Positions 1 to 13,203 of a stretch of 64,000 nt of DNA are shown here, piece after piece. The first letter of the stretch is position 1. Each line of letters opens with the position of its first letter. The DNA comes from Ananas comosus (Eukaryota > Streptophyta > Magnoliopsida > Poales > Bromeliaceae). The notes beneath the pieces are model-generated. The model saw nothing but the letters and a program-made list of their open reading frames with translations, was not told the origin of the DNA and searched no databases. Location: assembly GCF_001540865.1 (NCBI RefSeq), contig NC_033642.1:1211450-1275449 (forward strand). Direction: 5' to 3'. The position numbers and the translations under genes were made by a program.

Positions 1-61
1 AATCATAACACAGTGAAATAGAAAATATTTAAGTGCACCAAAGCTATCAAATACATCGTAC

Positions 62-3000
62 CTTCTCATACTTTGCCTTTGCAAGTTCAAACTTTCCTTC
101 TTTGAATAGTCTATTCCCCTATAATTAAAAAATAACATCAATATGAGTGTTTTTGGCAGTGATAATTAAGTAACCTCTATTATATCTTCATAGTTCATAC
201 CGTATTTTTTATCTTTTCTGCTTCTTCCATGATTTCTTGAAAGGTTAAGCCGGTCCAGTCCTGCATGCACATGTAGTCATGCAAGAGAATAAGAGACTGT
301 AGAATCTGAATCTAAAGTTAACTTGGATCATGAAATATTTATCACTGAACTGCGCCATTCTTAAAAACATAACAATTGTGCTTATTCCGATCTCATATAA
401 AAATTAACGTGGATGGCTTTGGTCTAGAATAAAAAATATGAGGCTTAAAGATGGGAGTCTCTGCTGGATATGCTTTATATTATACAATTCATCTTTCCAC
501 AAATTAGCATTGGATGTTCGGAGCATTTGAAAACCTGGTTACCTTGGGCATTTCAAAGCCAAGTAGCTCAATTTCCCACTGGACATGAGCCCCTTCAGGA
601 ACACTAGCTGGTCTGCTGCAGCAAGACTTAATATCATACAAAATTCACTTGGAGAAGTAACAGAAATCTAACACAGAGGTAAAGTAAACCTTGGAAATTT
701 ATCATATGCGTAATCCGGAGGGCAAGTGACAAGAGACACTTCTCCGGGAAGCATTAGCCGAACACACATTTCTAGTCCCTCGGGCACCTACCAAAAGATG
801 AAATATACGTTTCTTAAAATAAAATCAAACAATTTAAAGTTTCAAGGGATCAAAAGCACTTTAATTCTACAATGAAGCACCCCTGGACATCATGACATCC
901 AAAGGAAGCACCGAACATTAGCTAACTTTGAAGAAATTCCTACTATTTCTTTTACTGTTTATACTATTTCAACCTTCTTTTTCAGAATAATGTCAGTAGC
1001 TTTATAACAGATAAGGTAGCAATGGACCGTACGCAACTCCAGCCAATAAGTATCCATATCCATTTATTGCTATTGTTGATGGAAAGCAACAAAAGCGAAG
1101 ACAAGCATTTCCAATTGAAAATCTTAATAAAGGTAGGTCCATTGAAAACAAACAAATTCCAAGATAAGAATTTGTGGAAAGATAAAAGTATGATGCTTAC
1201 TAGCCCTTCTCCAGAACAGAACTCCAATGGCTCACCATCATTATTAACTCTTGTATCGTAAAACAGAGTCTTTTCTTCGTTAAGCAGCATTCCCTTGTAA
1301 TGCACCCTTAACAAGCTATCATGAAGAGGACAGTCCATAGGGAACTCACCTAAAATTATTCCATATATATGTCAAGGTGACAAATAAGTTATACTACCAC
1401 ATCACCAACAAATAAATAAATAAAAATGATAATGATGATGCCATAATTTCATTTTATACCCACTAATTGATGAAACCAATTTTCATCCTTCATTGGATTC
1501 ACTTGAAACACATTTACCAAAACTAGTTACTACGTTATGACATGAAAATGTGATGCAGTCTTATAGAGGAGATATCGATCTACTGAATGTAGAGGAGTGG
1601 TGAACCTCTTCCGTCAACTACACGTCGCTTTATTAGCCGTCCATCACCAAGCATGTCTCTCACCTTTTAGTACACATCATGTTAGTATAATGTAAATTTC
1701 CGGAAAAGAAGAAAACAACAGCCGAATTTCAGCAACCCAACAATATTCAACGTTTTACACGAAATGAAAGCTATTCACTATTTAAAATGAATGTGAACGT
1801 ACCTGAACAAAGTGAACTAGTTCAATTTCAAACTGAACCTCTTCAAGACCTTCTAGAGATGACATTAAAGAAGATTTTGTTAAATAGATTTTATTGACAT
1901 AAACTATTGCCTTCTCTCCACGTGCCATTGTTCCAATCCCCATCTCAAGCCCTTTTGGTACCTAAACTAGATAAACACAGAAATTATACACACCATATGA
2001 GAAGGAAAAAGCAACCCCAATTGACCAGAGGATAAGTTTACACTTAGTATACATACGTTTTAAAATGTTTTCAACGAAAATAGAGGTTCAACCACAACAA
2101 CTGGCTGGCTCTGAAGTTGAACAGCACAATAGAGTAAGTTGAATCATTAAATAATAACACAACAGGCTACTAAAGGGGAGATTTCTGCCTCAAAGCATCT
2201 AACTCAGTTCAATGACTTCCACTACAGCTTTGTCAGAAAGGATATAAAGTATACAACTTTCCTATATAACAAACCCAGAAAAAACCCAAAGATACCATCG
2301 TAAACAAAGGAACTATCTGCTGACCTCAGATTTACCAAAAGTAAAGAAGTAAGGTTCTTCTTTATGAAGCAGAATTCCCTTTCCATCTACCGTCTTAGCA
2401 GTAATCCTGAAAATAGTAAAAGCACGTCACACAACAGGCTCACCAAGAACAATCACTATTAAGTATTCCTTTTATGGGAGAATTGACGACGCACGAATTC
2501 ATTATTTCAGCACCAATTTCAGCCAATTTATGGACTTGAATGTACTTCAAATCTAACTCAATGTTTTTTTCACACGTCACAGCATAGTGCCAGCACAATA
2601 TATGTTACAGCATGGCCTTCTGTGCTACTTGCACAATAGCCATGCTTGTAACATCCACAAATACATCAGTGATTGACAAAAGTAGGTTATAGTTATTGAG
2701 TTTTCAATAATTATGCAAAATTAGGCCATTCACCTAGCAGTCACTTCATAAGGTTCTCTTGGAGATTCCCATCCTTGCCCTTCATCAGTTATCTGCACAG
2801 GTACAGGTCAACAATAAGCATAGAACAAAGACTACAGCAAACACTGGATATAACATTTCTACTACTATCAGAATGTACACACTAGGCCTTCATGAAAAGG
2901 GAACTTCCCCTATCTAGAAAAAGAAAAATGTTATATCTATCATGTATAACAACCACAAAGATTCTTTCAAGAAGAAGCATGTTCAATTCAGGTTTTCTGT

Positions 3001-6000
3001 AGTTGAATTCATATTAAAAAAAAAGTGAAATTTAACTTATAAAACCACCTTTACATATCAAAGAAGATCACCATATTTACAAAATTCAAATTGTAAGTAT
3101 AAAATATCAAGAGACTCTTGTAGAGAAGGTGTAAATAAAGGAAGCTATAGTTCTAACAAGCAAGCTCAACACCTATTGACAGCATAATTTTATCTAGCGC
3201 AAGCAAATTAAGAGCCTAGCACAGACATTAAAAAAAATGAAATTACAAAAAAACTTAAACACCAGCAAGTACACAAAATCAACTAAGAGAAACACACCAA
3301 TGGAGAAGAAAATAATACCATGCCAGTTAAAAATCCATATCTATTTCAAATTTTCAACCACAAAAAGTTTTATCTGGATGGTCATGGGTTCCAGAAGGAA
3401 AAGCTTTAATTACCTTCTTCACAACCCCCAAATCCTCACTAATGACCTGGACAAATGGAGACATGCTGATGTTAGACTTTGAAGAAGCAAAAAACATCTT
3501 TAATACAATTCATCATTAACAGTTTACCATGGGAAAAAAAGACAAACATACAAAGAAATCTAAAGCAGTTTATGGAAGTTTAGCTGGTCACCTTTGCAAA
3601 ATATTCAAAAACTTAACAAATTATTTCTAATGCTAAGGCGCTATATGGCCCAGTATTCCCTATGTATATATACTTATTTGGTCTGGCGATAAATATCATG
3701 CAGGGTGACTAAGGACAACTGAGTAAAAGTTACTCTGACCATTCATTAGCAGATAACATACCAACAAAAAATATGAAGAATTGCAGATGTAAAAATCCAA
3801 ACCACACCAAAACTATGTATTCCCAAGTATATGTGCTGCACCATGGAGACCGAATTCCAAAGTATGGACAAATAAGAAGACAAAAAGGATGGCAGACAAG
3901 GGCAGCAGACAAAATATAAATGCTGTGCATCCTTGTGATACTCTTGATATCGTAATGGAAACAATGGGTATCACAACTTAATAAATTGAAAGTTAATGAA
4001 TAGCAAAATCTTGGGCAAATAAGAATCAACAAAATTGCCGAACATACAATAATTGAATACCTGCTCCATCTACCAATAATGAGAAAGAAAGGATTAAAGC
4101 ATAAAAAAGTGAATGTATACAGGAAAAAAAAAAACAAGAAATAACTATTTAAGCATGTACACACATACACACACATATACACTGAGGGGGAAAAAAATTA
4201 TGAAAGAGCTTGCATAGAAGAAACATCAATATGTAGAACAGCATCATGACCTTTGACTATAAAATCTGCAGATAATTTACAGAAGTCATAAAAGATATGT
4301 CAGCTAAAGAGAACCAACCAGATTTTGTCACAACTAGATTAGCGTAGACCATCTGAAAGACAGCCTTACCTTGGCTTTGAAGAAATCCAACATCTCGATT
4401 TCAAAATGAAGTTCATCATCCATTGGGAAACCCTCTGGTGCTGTGACTGGGCAGTCATCCTCAGCATAGTGTATCTCGGGTTTCATTTTGAACTGAAAAT
4501 GAAACATATTAGAGTGAAATCATGATATAAGATTCTCAACCCACAGAAGAATATCGAACAGGTAATAATTACTCATTAAGGGCATGTTTGTTTCAACGTA
4601 AGTAGACTTAGGGTGGAAGTGGACTTTGGGTTGAAGTGGAGTTGGGGTGAAAATTAATTCACTTTCGCTGTTTGTTTCTAACTGTGGAAATGCAATTCTG
4701 CGAGTTCTGTTGTTTGTTTGGTTGGAAGTAGATGACGTAAAAAGTGTAGCTCTTCACCCCCGGTATACTTACCTCCGAAGTGATACCATTGTCTATTTTG
4801 TAACTTAGTGAATAATAAAGTATAATAAATAAAAATTAATATAATTATATATGTATATAATTATATATATGTATGATTATAAAATAAAATTTTAAAAAAT
4901 TTGATTATTTGTTTGCATATAAATTATAATAATACAACAAATAAAATTCTAAAGTTAAAAAATTATTAACATTTAACAAATTCATTTTTCATCATTTTCT
5001 AAATATACAAATTAAACAAAAAATATATTAAAACTTACCTAACCAAATTTGATCATATTTTAGACATACAATCAAAATAAAAAATTTAATTACTTCCACA
5101 ATTGAATATATTTGGAGTTGGGTCTGGGACTCGGGAGAGGAAAGGGTAGAGAAGAGGGTAACCCCAACACATTAATTTCCACTATTGCCTCTTTTCACCT
5201 CACCGAAATTGACTTCGCCCCATGGGAGGGGGAAGTCAATTTCATTATTTTGGGTGAACTAGACTTTCGGGCGTAATAAAATTACGGTGAACCAAACAAC
5301 GGAAGTGGTCTGTTTTCACCGAAAATTACTTCCCCCTTCCCACTTCCACCCCACTTCCATGCAAACAAACAGGCCCTAAGCGGACATGTCAATTCCTTAC
5401 CACAGAACACAATTAGTTTTTCACAGCACACACATTCAACCATCAACAATGCATTTAACTTATTTATCGAGCACAATATAGTCACTCGAAACTTCTAGAT
5501 AAGCATCAATATCTCCAAGAAAATTGTGAATAAAAGCAAAGTGATTTAAAGACAGGTGCACAAGGACTTCTACAAAATAGACCCTGACAAAAAAAAAAAC
5601 TTTTCAGATTAAAGCACAAGAAAGTTAAGAATCTAAAGCAGATACCATTGCTATTTCACCCTTTAACATTGTAGGAATGCCTTCAGACAAACCAAGAATC
5701 ATCTTGCTCTTTCCCAAGATAAGCCTGATAGGATTTCCTTTACCTATTACATCGGACAAATCACCAAAATTTATTAGTGTCGTGTAAAGTAAGAAGTGAA
5801 ATGGCAGTAAAAATAGCCTACTCACCTCCAAGTTCTGCTCTTGTAGAATTGACAATAGCTCCATCCAAAGTTCGAGTAGTGCAATGAAATATAACCTGCA
5901 AAATAATGAAGAGAACAATTCAGCACCCTCATTTCATTAGATTCTGAAACAGCCCACGAGGGTCCAGACTATAAGAAACACAAGAACCATGTTCAAACCA

Positions 6001-7178
6001 CCACTAGCAGCCCAAACAGGCTTCAGCTAGTGTAGCTAGTGTAATCTGACAAAAGATAGAGAGAAACCATCCATCATTTAGATAGAAACAGGCGGAAGCA
6101 TAAACCAACCATTATTTAGATAGGCACAGATGAACACAGACAATGAATAAAATCTTACCTGATCTCCCTCTGCAGGTTTTCCAGTACCCTCCCCAGATCT
6201 GAGTACCGCTTTCATCAAACTTCCAGGTATCACTCTTTCCCTCCTGCAGACAAAATGTAGCAAGTGTTTTACTATTCTCGTAGTGACAAAATATAGCTAG
6301 TCATATCTTCATAATTCTGGATGTTGTTACCTTATAGTGAAAATATGCAGTAAAAAAACAAAACCTTCCTATAGTGACTTGTTCTAGACTTCTAGTCATG
6401 CATTATTGACCAGCACTGTACCTTTCCAAAAACAAATGCCAAGCAAGTGATATGGTTGAGTTAAGGTTAACCTTGTCAAAATACCAAGTTAGCTCCTCTC
6501 AAGGGGCAAAGGAATTTGTAATTTAAAGCAGAAAATGGTAGAATTACATGATGCATCCTCCGAGTATGAGCATTTACCGAACGCAATTTTCCCTGTAGTG
6601 TCGTATATCACTTTCTTTTCATCACACCAAATGAGAAATCCATAGATAATTGTTCATTTCCATGCACACCTGCTAGACAACAGGTGATATTTTTTCCGAC
6701 ATTTCACATCGTGAGTAGATGCCATCTACTAATCTACTTGCTTGGCATAGTATCGGCCGGTATCTCATCTTTTAACCAGGTGAAATATGATCCTACTCAA
6801 CAAGCTCCGGCCCTTAAACTATGCTCAAATTATGAAATACTAATGTTTGATACGACACAGATGAAATCTGCTCGGCAACAACACAAAAACAAAAAAACAA
6901 AAAAAGAAGTAAACCTCATTTAACTTGATGAGAGTAAAAGCTTGACTTGTTTGCTCGTTGAACTAGCAAACTAGTCAAGCTTAAAGATTTAGTCCAAATC
7001 TTAAGTGCTACTATGATCTTTCGGCGAAATTGAGAAGAAATTCGGATAATTTCGTGCAAAAAAATAAAAACAAAATAAAAGATTGATGATAGAGAGAGGG
7101 ATTGAGGAGGAACCTCTTCTTCTCGGCTTCTTCCACGGATTTCTTCTTCTTGGGCGCGAAATCTTCCTCATTCGACAT
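62..7178 (-). CDS. PAS1: PASTICCINO1-type multidomain FKBP, 5' part (3' end outside window)
   Basis: A peptidyl-prolyl isomerase-like immunophilin; in Arabidopsis PAS1 acts in cell division control and very-long-chain fatty acid elongation at the ER. Exons on the minus strand: 7178-7114, 6243-6159, 5895-5826, 5743-5646, 4492-4370, 3446-3414, 2792-2734, 2406-2325, 1961-1803, 1663-1606, 1349-1201, 787-690, 612-543, 260-201, 118-62. They add to 1266 nt (422 codons) with all phases agreeing. Three FKBP domains follow a lysine-rich N-terminus (PKKKKSVEEAEKK): roughly residues 22-147, 148-258 and 259-383. Recognisable blocks are VIPGSLMKAV, LGLSEGIPTM, ESPREPYEV, FPMDCPLHDS and HVQWEIELLGFE. The last two exons (DWTGLTFQEIMEEAEKI, GNRLFKEGKFELAKAKYEK) start the TPR domain; the remaining TPRs and C-terminal region lie left of position 1. 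The ATG at 7178 sits just downstream of a (TC)n run at 7191-7210. Intron 4 carries a Tourist-like element. Family identity is strong; the symbol is by homology. Confidence 0.93.
4580..5376. mobile_element. Tourist-like (PIF/Harbinger) element in PAS1 intron 4
   Basis: Terminal inverted repeats read GGGCATGTTTGTTT on the left and, reverse-complemented, GGGCCTGTTTGTTT on the right. Subterminal sequence is also inverted (GTGGAAGTGGACTT against a reversed GTGGAAGTGGGG-type block). The flanks carry a TAA target duplication at 4577-4579 and 5377-5379. Length is 797 bp, with no transposase-like reading frame. It lies between PAS1 exons 4 and 5 and leaves both splice sites intact. Confidence 0.85.
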
Positions 7179-8039
7179 GGCGATTGTTCCTCTCTCTCTC
7201 TCTCTCTCTCAAATCCCTCTCTCAAATCCCTAGCGGGCGACGGGATTAGGGCATCATCGGAGCAGAGAGAGAGAGAGGATGGGAAGATCGGGAAAGGAGA
7301 AGGGTTCGACAGAATCTATGGCTTGGGAGCGGAAGTAGTGACACTTCAACCGTGGCGGAGCGGGCGGTCGAACCATCCGGAGCGGGTGAGAAACGCGAGC
7401 CCACTAACCGCTCCTTTGTGGATCGTGCGGATAAGGCGACCCGGCACCCGTTTAACCGATAGCGGGATTACTCAAGGATCCAGCTAGCATCAGATGGCAG
7501 CTCATACGAGTTTTTCCTCGATTTATCACTTTTGCTGTATTAGCCCTCATAGACTAAGCTTTTACATTTCAGCACAAGTTGTCAATTAGTACAAATACCA
7601 AGATAATAAGATGTAATGTAAGCAGGACATGAATAGAATATTGAATCTGCTTTCTACCTCAATTATCCTTCTTCTTCTCTAATCTTCTCCTTCCCCCTCT
7701 CATCTCTCCCCACTCTTTTCTATTTTCTTCTAAAATCCTACTCTCTTCCTCCCAATCTCACTCCTTATCTCTTCCCAAACTCACCCCCAAATCACCCTCA
7801 ACCCATCTGGAACATCACAGCGAATTACGCCCAAATTCTAGACAGGACGAGCAGCAGGTGGGCGGAGATGCATTGGCGTGCCGCTACAACGGCAATTCCT
7901 ATGCGTTGCAGGGGTGCTTAAATTTTATTATGCAACTTTCATTCCAGTCAAAATAACGGAAGTGAAAATACGCTTGCTGGATAATTAGCCGTCTCACAAT
8001 CACGGGTCGGCAAAGCCTCTGCGAGGTCGCTAGCTAGGT
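6648..8039. repeat. Segmental duplication copy A, left part
   Basis: This stretch matches 17239-18100 in direct orientation. The match covers PAS1 intron 1, exon 1 and the start of the 5' leader (about 6648-7215) and then resumes at about 7845-8039 (from the GACAGGACGAGCAG block). The intervening 600 bp of PAS1 leader and promoter has no counterpart in copy B. Copy A carries the functional PAS1 exon 1. The rest of copy A lies beyond the LINE, at 14647-15680. Confidence 0.9.
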
Positions 8040-8614
8040 AGTAACTGTGCCGCTTCTACCAAGTCATCACGAACCTCATCAGTAATTGTGCGCCACGTGT
8101 GCTGCTTAATTGTTAATCTTTCTCTCTGCCTCAAAATTTTCATTCTTTAATTTAACGTACAATTATGTGCAAATTTTTTGGGCCGAATAATCTCTCTCTC
8201 CCTTTTTTTTGTGCAGTAATAGTGATAGTTAACAGTCATCGCCTATTGTCTAATTATTTTATAGAAACTTAGGTTGGATGTACAATAGATTAGCAGGTAA
8301 TTTATAATGGTATTAATTTTTGTTTCAAGCTGATCAGCATCTTGAAAATTCGAAATACCAATTATAATAGATGCTAAGTTATTAATGACGATATTTTATA
8401 ATGCATCACTGCATGTTCATCAGGTTAGATGTCAATACTCAATAGCGCCTTGGCCCAATCCTTTTAATTGTAAGACCCGTTTGATAGATGTCACGCCGTG
8501 TGGGGGTTTCGAGTCAAATTGGGCCCATTAGCAGTTAAAAGAATTAATTAAGAAAGTATTACAGAAAACTCAGATGACCCTTGCATTAAAAAAAAACTTT
8601 TTAAAAAAAAAATG
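7215..8614. other. PAS1 upstream region
   Basis: This is the region 5' of PAS1. It is pyrimidine-rich from about 7660 to 7800 (repeated CTTCTTCTC and CCTCTC strings). No independent gene is visible. The part from 7845 to 8039 is shared with the duplicated copy at 17920-18100; 8040-8614 is unique to copy A and AT-rich toward the LINE insertion point. A reading frame at 7083-7487 only runs through the leader and is not taken as a gene. Confidence 0.6.
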
Positions 8615-8763
8615 AGTCATACAATTTTTTTTGATTAAACAGGGATGAACCCTATTTTACAGCTGGGACTAGAAGTGCAGAGTAACAAGATAAGAGCACA
8701 TCCACATCAAATAGGAAGAAACAGAGAACACATCGACCCACTATCAAAATAGTACGATTGTAC

Positions 8764-9491
8764 CTAATTGCTTGAGCTAACTAAGACTGATTTCCAAAAA
8801 GATACAGTATCGAGAATGGTTCTTCCCAGAATATCGTATCGAACTTGCCGATTGTCGAAGATTCTTCTGTTTCGCTCTTTCCAAATTTCCCAACATGTTG
8901 CTGCAAAGCCAAGATCGATGTTGATTATATTTTCGTCTGGTACCGATCGCCTCATTCTTCTCCATCGTGCTGCAATTCCTTCCACCCTGCTATTTCTCCA
9001 AACATGGTTGGTTGAGGTTGAAGTCATCAACCAATTCCACACTGAGCTTGCATAAATGCAACGAAACATAATATGTTCCAGAGATCAACCTCCAAATGGC
9101 AAAAAACACATACTGTCGGACTGTGCCATCCTCGTTTCATAAGGTTGTCTGTCGTCAAAACCTTATTTCGTTAAGCAAGCCAAATAAAAAACTTGACTCT
9201 GAGCGAAATTTTAAGTTTTCATAGAAAATGGAGGTTGTAGTTGTTTATCCCATCATATATTAGGAATTTGGACGCACTTTTTACTGAAAATCTTCCAGTG
9301 CTACTCCATCTCCAAGTTAGTGAGTCGCGTCTGTCCGTTGAAAGGGCCAAGTTATTAGACAGCAGCGATAACTGTTGGAGTTCAAGTTGCTCCTGAGGGT
9401 TGCAGGGAAAGTTGAAACCCAGATTTTGTCGAGTTGCAAAACGGCGGGTCCAAGTGCTGACTGTAATCTGGGAATTTGGTAGAGGCAGCAT
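8764..9491 (-). pseudogene. LINE ORF2 C-terminal zinc-binding RT region, broken
   Basis: Two fragments in different frames resemble the C-terminal region found after plant LINE reverse transcriptases. They are 9219-9491 (DSLTWRWSSTGRFSVKSASK) and 8764-9069 (FRCIYASSVWNWL ... CWEIWKERNRRIF). The SVKSA block and the WxxWKxRNxxIF block are typical of this region. A frameshift and stops lie between 9069 and 9219, so the region cannot be translated continuously with the RT. Confidence 0.75.
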
Positions 9492-11169
9492 ATAGGATCA
9501 GGAAGCGATTCCGTAGAGGGGCTTCTCCACACCATCGACCACTCCAAAAGGGAGTTTCCTTACCGTCGTGAAGTATGAAATCGACCAAAGTGAGGAAGGG
9601 GGCCTGTAGCCTGATCATACCTCGCCAAATGGGGCAACAGCCGTTAGGTGTATGGCTAGCAACCGCAGTCAGTCGTCGTTTATAATGTTTCTGTTTCAAC
9701 AGATTGACCCAAGGTAGAGTTGGAGCAGTATAATACTTCCAAAGGCCCTTCATCAGTAAGGACGAGTTCGCCATCTGTAGGTTTTTGATCTCGATCCCCC
9801 CTACACTTTTTGGGCGACAAACATGGTTCCAATTAGCAAGGCAATGGAACCCATTAGTCTTGTATTTTCCTTTCCAGAAGAATCCTCTCTGAACCCTTTC
9901 AATTGCTTTTATAACCCAAACTAGAAGAGCAAAAGCTAAGTAAAAGTAAGTTGGTAGGGAAGAGAGGACGGAGTTAAGCAATATTATGCGCCCTCCTCTG
10001 GATAGAGAGGCGCTCTTCCAACCAGCTAGGCGCTTATCAATGTTCTCAATAATCGGCAGGTAATCAACTCGACGAAGATTCTTAAGAGAGAGTGGTAATC
10101 CAAGGTACGACAGGGGGAATGGTTGTAAAGGAAAATTGAAAATATTGGATATACCAGTGGCCTGATCCTCAGAAATATTAATAGGTGTCAAGAAGCTTTT
10201 GTCAAAGTTGATCTTGAGTCCCGAACAAATGGAGAAGGCTTCAAGGATGGACTTGATGGTAGTCGCTGATCTGATGGAGCCGTCGAAGAAAAGGAGGACG
10301 TCATCCGCAAAAATGATGGAGTGGATTTTAACATCACCTATACCAACCGTAGGTAGATGTGCAGAAAAGACCGCTTTTTTCATTAATCTGAAAAGAACGT
10401 CGATACAAAGGATGAATAGAAGAGGAGATAGGGGATCTCCCTGTCTGAGCCCTCTTTTATGAATGAATGTTCTGCCTGGAACTCCATTAAGAAGCACTGC
10501 CGAAGTGTTAGAACCTAGCAGATCGGAGATCCAACCAATCCACTTTTCGCTAAAGCCCCTAGCTTTGAAGAGCTCGAGGAGGAAGGTCCAATTAATTTGA
10601 TCAAACTTCTGCTGAAAGTCAATCTTTAAAATGGCTGCCGAGGTTTTTGAAACATTGAGATGATGGATAAGGATGTGAGCGCAGTAGAAGTTATCGAGGA
10701 TGTGACGCCCTTTGATGAAAGCCGCATGAAACAGATTAATCAGCTGGTTCATGACTGATTGGAGACGTGTGGCTAGCACTTTCGAGATAATTTTGCCGAG
10801 ATTGTGAATTAAGCTAATCGGGCGTAGGTCTAATGCCAATAGGATAGTCGGATTTTTGGGGGTTGGGCAGATCCAACCACTATTCAGTCTACTCAAATAC
10901 GAGGAACCTTGGTAAAAACTTTCGAAGACATCCATAATATCCACCTTCAAGAGGTGCCAAAAGCAATAGTAGAAGAGTAACGGGAAACCGTCGGGTCCCG
11001 GAGCCTTGTCTGGCGCATAGGAAAAAATACCTGACTTCACTTCATCAGGCGAGAAAGGATTGTGGAGAAAGGACAGATCAACTTCAGGCTCACTATAGAT
11101 TGAGGAAAAGGAGATAATCGCGGCAGGTGAATGCACAAAACCTAGCTGATTTTGGAAAAAGGCGAACAA
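9382..11169 (-). pseudogene. LINE reverse transcriptase domain
   Basis: An open frame of 595 codons. RT landmarks in order are PGPDGFPLLFYYCFW, RPISLIHNLGKIISKVLATR, a motif A aspartate in LKIDFQQKFDQINW, GLRQGDPLSPLLFILCIDVL, the catalytic FADDVLLFF box, and SYLGLPLSLKNLRR. This is the order and spacing of plant L1-type LINEs. It is cut off from the endonuclease by stops between 11170 and 11443, so ORF2 is not intact. As a domain the RT looks well preserved. Confidence 0.9.
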
Positions 11170-11442
11170 GTGGTTAGCAATAGAATCGGGAGAGGAGAGA
11201 AGATTAGTACCATCCGAGAGCTGTGAAATATTGTTTACGCTTCTGCGGCAGCTAGCCCGGAGATGGAAGAACTTCGTATTTGCATTCCCCTCCCGAAGCC
11301 ATCGGACTCACAACCTTTGTTTTCATTTTATTTCCTCGAAGAAACAAAGTTCTTGATATCTAACTTTAAGCTTAGGGCGGAGGCTGCATTCAAGGGGCGA
11401 TAACGGTCTTCTTTCTTCAGCTGAATCAAGCCATTCTAACCA

Positions 11443-12341
11443 TTACAGACAGGAGTTGGTTTGTTGATTAAGAGCGGAAGAGAAGCCCTTGCTCCAAATG
11501 ATCAGAGCCTTTCGCAACCCATCGACTTTAGAGCTGAAGCGGCTGATCAGCTCCGAGGAAGAGTTCACCAAGTTCCAAGCGTTGGATATGACCTCGAACA
11601 CGGAAGGACAACGTAGCCAGAAAGACTCGAATCTGAAAAAACTCGGAGTGGGTACAAATGTAAAGGCGGATAGTACCAGTGGAGTATGGTCTGATCTCGG
11701 GCATAGAAGAGCTCTAAGGGTGGAGCGTGGGAAGTGAAGAAACCAGTCCTGAGAAATGAGAGCACGGTCAAGGCATTCAAGGGTAGGAATATTCCTGCTA
11801 TTGGACCAAGTAAATGATTTATTCTGAAAAGGAAGATCGAAGAGTCTTGTATCATTCACTACTTCCCTGAAAGCCAAAATATCAGAGATGTTAGAGGGAG
11901 TTCTATTTTTGTCCTGTAGTGAGAGGAGGACGTTGAAGTCACCTATGGCTACCCACAAGCCTCGGGATAGATGGCTGGTGTTTCGGAATTCTTCGAAGAA
12001 GGTAGCTTTGGAATTGTTTCCCGTGGGGCTGTAGACATTGGTAATCAGAAAAAATCGACCGTCAGCCTTACGTCTAAGCAGGACATTAAGCATATGAGAA
12101 CCGGCCCAGTGTTGTATACAATCAAAGAGAAAGTTGTTTCAAGCAGTGAGAATGCCGCCTCGAGTCCCTGCAGCATCGACAGTACGAAAATCCTGGAGAT
12201 GGTAACCACAAAACAACCTAAATTTTTCCAAAGAGGTTGAGTATAGTTTGGTTTCTTGAAGACACACCACTGATACTTTACTAAAGCGAATGGTAGATCG
12301 TACAATGGTACATTTGGCCTGGTCGTTTGGGCCTCACACAT
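11443..12341 (-). pseudogene. LINE APE-type endonuclease domain
   Basis: The frame 11443-12093 contains the endonuclease landmarks GDFNVLL (catalytic Asp-Asn), FTWSN, LDRALIS and SDHTPLVL (the SDH motif). N-terminal endonuclease sequence continues in another frame toward 12341. The domain would nick target DNA for target-primed reverse transcription. A stop at the low-coordinate end and a frame change near 12045-12093 show it is disrupted. Confidence 0.85.
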
Positions 12342-12876
12342 TCCACGACAAAAAGTGAAATATTCTATTTCTAGCCATAGAAAAATGAATAAAGCACAAC
12401 TCCAAGAAGGAGTCGAGGATCAGACCTCGTTCATGGCTGGATTGTCGCCATACACACCCACTTGCGGAACGGCAACAATCGCCTTAGACGGCTCCATCTC
12501 CCTAATTGAGATACCACAGGAAGATAAAATTTTCTTGATATCTTGTTCATAAAGAGGGTGAGCCGGATCCGTAATGAGGAGGGGCTATGCCTCTAGGAGA
12601 TCGTCAGAGAGTGGAATAAGGGAGGAGGGCTCTGTGGGCGCCGGAGTTCACAGCCTTCTATAGAAGGATTTCATAGTTTTTAGCTTCGAACACATGAGAT
12701 CTTGAGCTCTTTGAAGCGAGCTTTTGTTAATACCCCTGTTCTTCTAGGCTAGCCGGGAGCTGCGTCTGAAGGATCTAAGAGTATTTGTTGAGAGTTTGAA
12801 GGCCTGTGAAATAGGCAGCAGTGGGCTCACCATCTCAGGGCCCACGACTACCATGGGGACAACCCCTGGAGATGTT

Positions 12877-13203
12877 CGCCCACGAGGACAGGAGTCGAAC
12901 ACGGGTAGAGGTGTCAAGACAGGCTGGTGGGCCAAGTCAACCTCAGGTCGGGAAAGGTTCATACCACGAGAAAAATCTCCACTGTGATTCGATGGGATAG
13001 GTGCGGTCGAGGAATAGTTGGAGGAAAATCCTGNGCTTGCAATGTACGCCCACGAGGACAGGAGTCGAACACGGGTAGAGGTGTCAAGACAGGCTGGTGG
13101 GCCAAGTCAACCTCAGGTCGGGAAAGGTTCATACCACGAGAAAAATCTCCACTGTGATTCGATGGGATAGGTGCGGTCGAGGAATAGTTGGAGGAAAATC
13201 CTG
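12877..13203. repeat. 157-bp direct repeat around a single N (probable assembly join)
   Basis: The block 12877-13033 is repeated at 13047-13203, 170 bases further on. The ambiguous base is at 13034, exactly where the first copy ends. A short copy-boundary remnant lies between. This is the pattern expected when two overlapping contig ends were joined without merging, rather than a biological duplication. It falls inside LINE ORF1 and inflates it. Confidence 0.75.

Noticed and set aside
3730..4182. 150-codon open frame on the minus strand
   Set aside because: It lies wholly inside PAS1 intron 5, starts with runs of Tyr/Cys/Phe from CA/TG-rich sequence and has no family resemblance.
6684..6923. 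Open frame conserved at 17301-17498
   Set aside because: The similarity is explained by the segmental duplication; the sequence is PAS1 intron 1 on the opposite strand.
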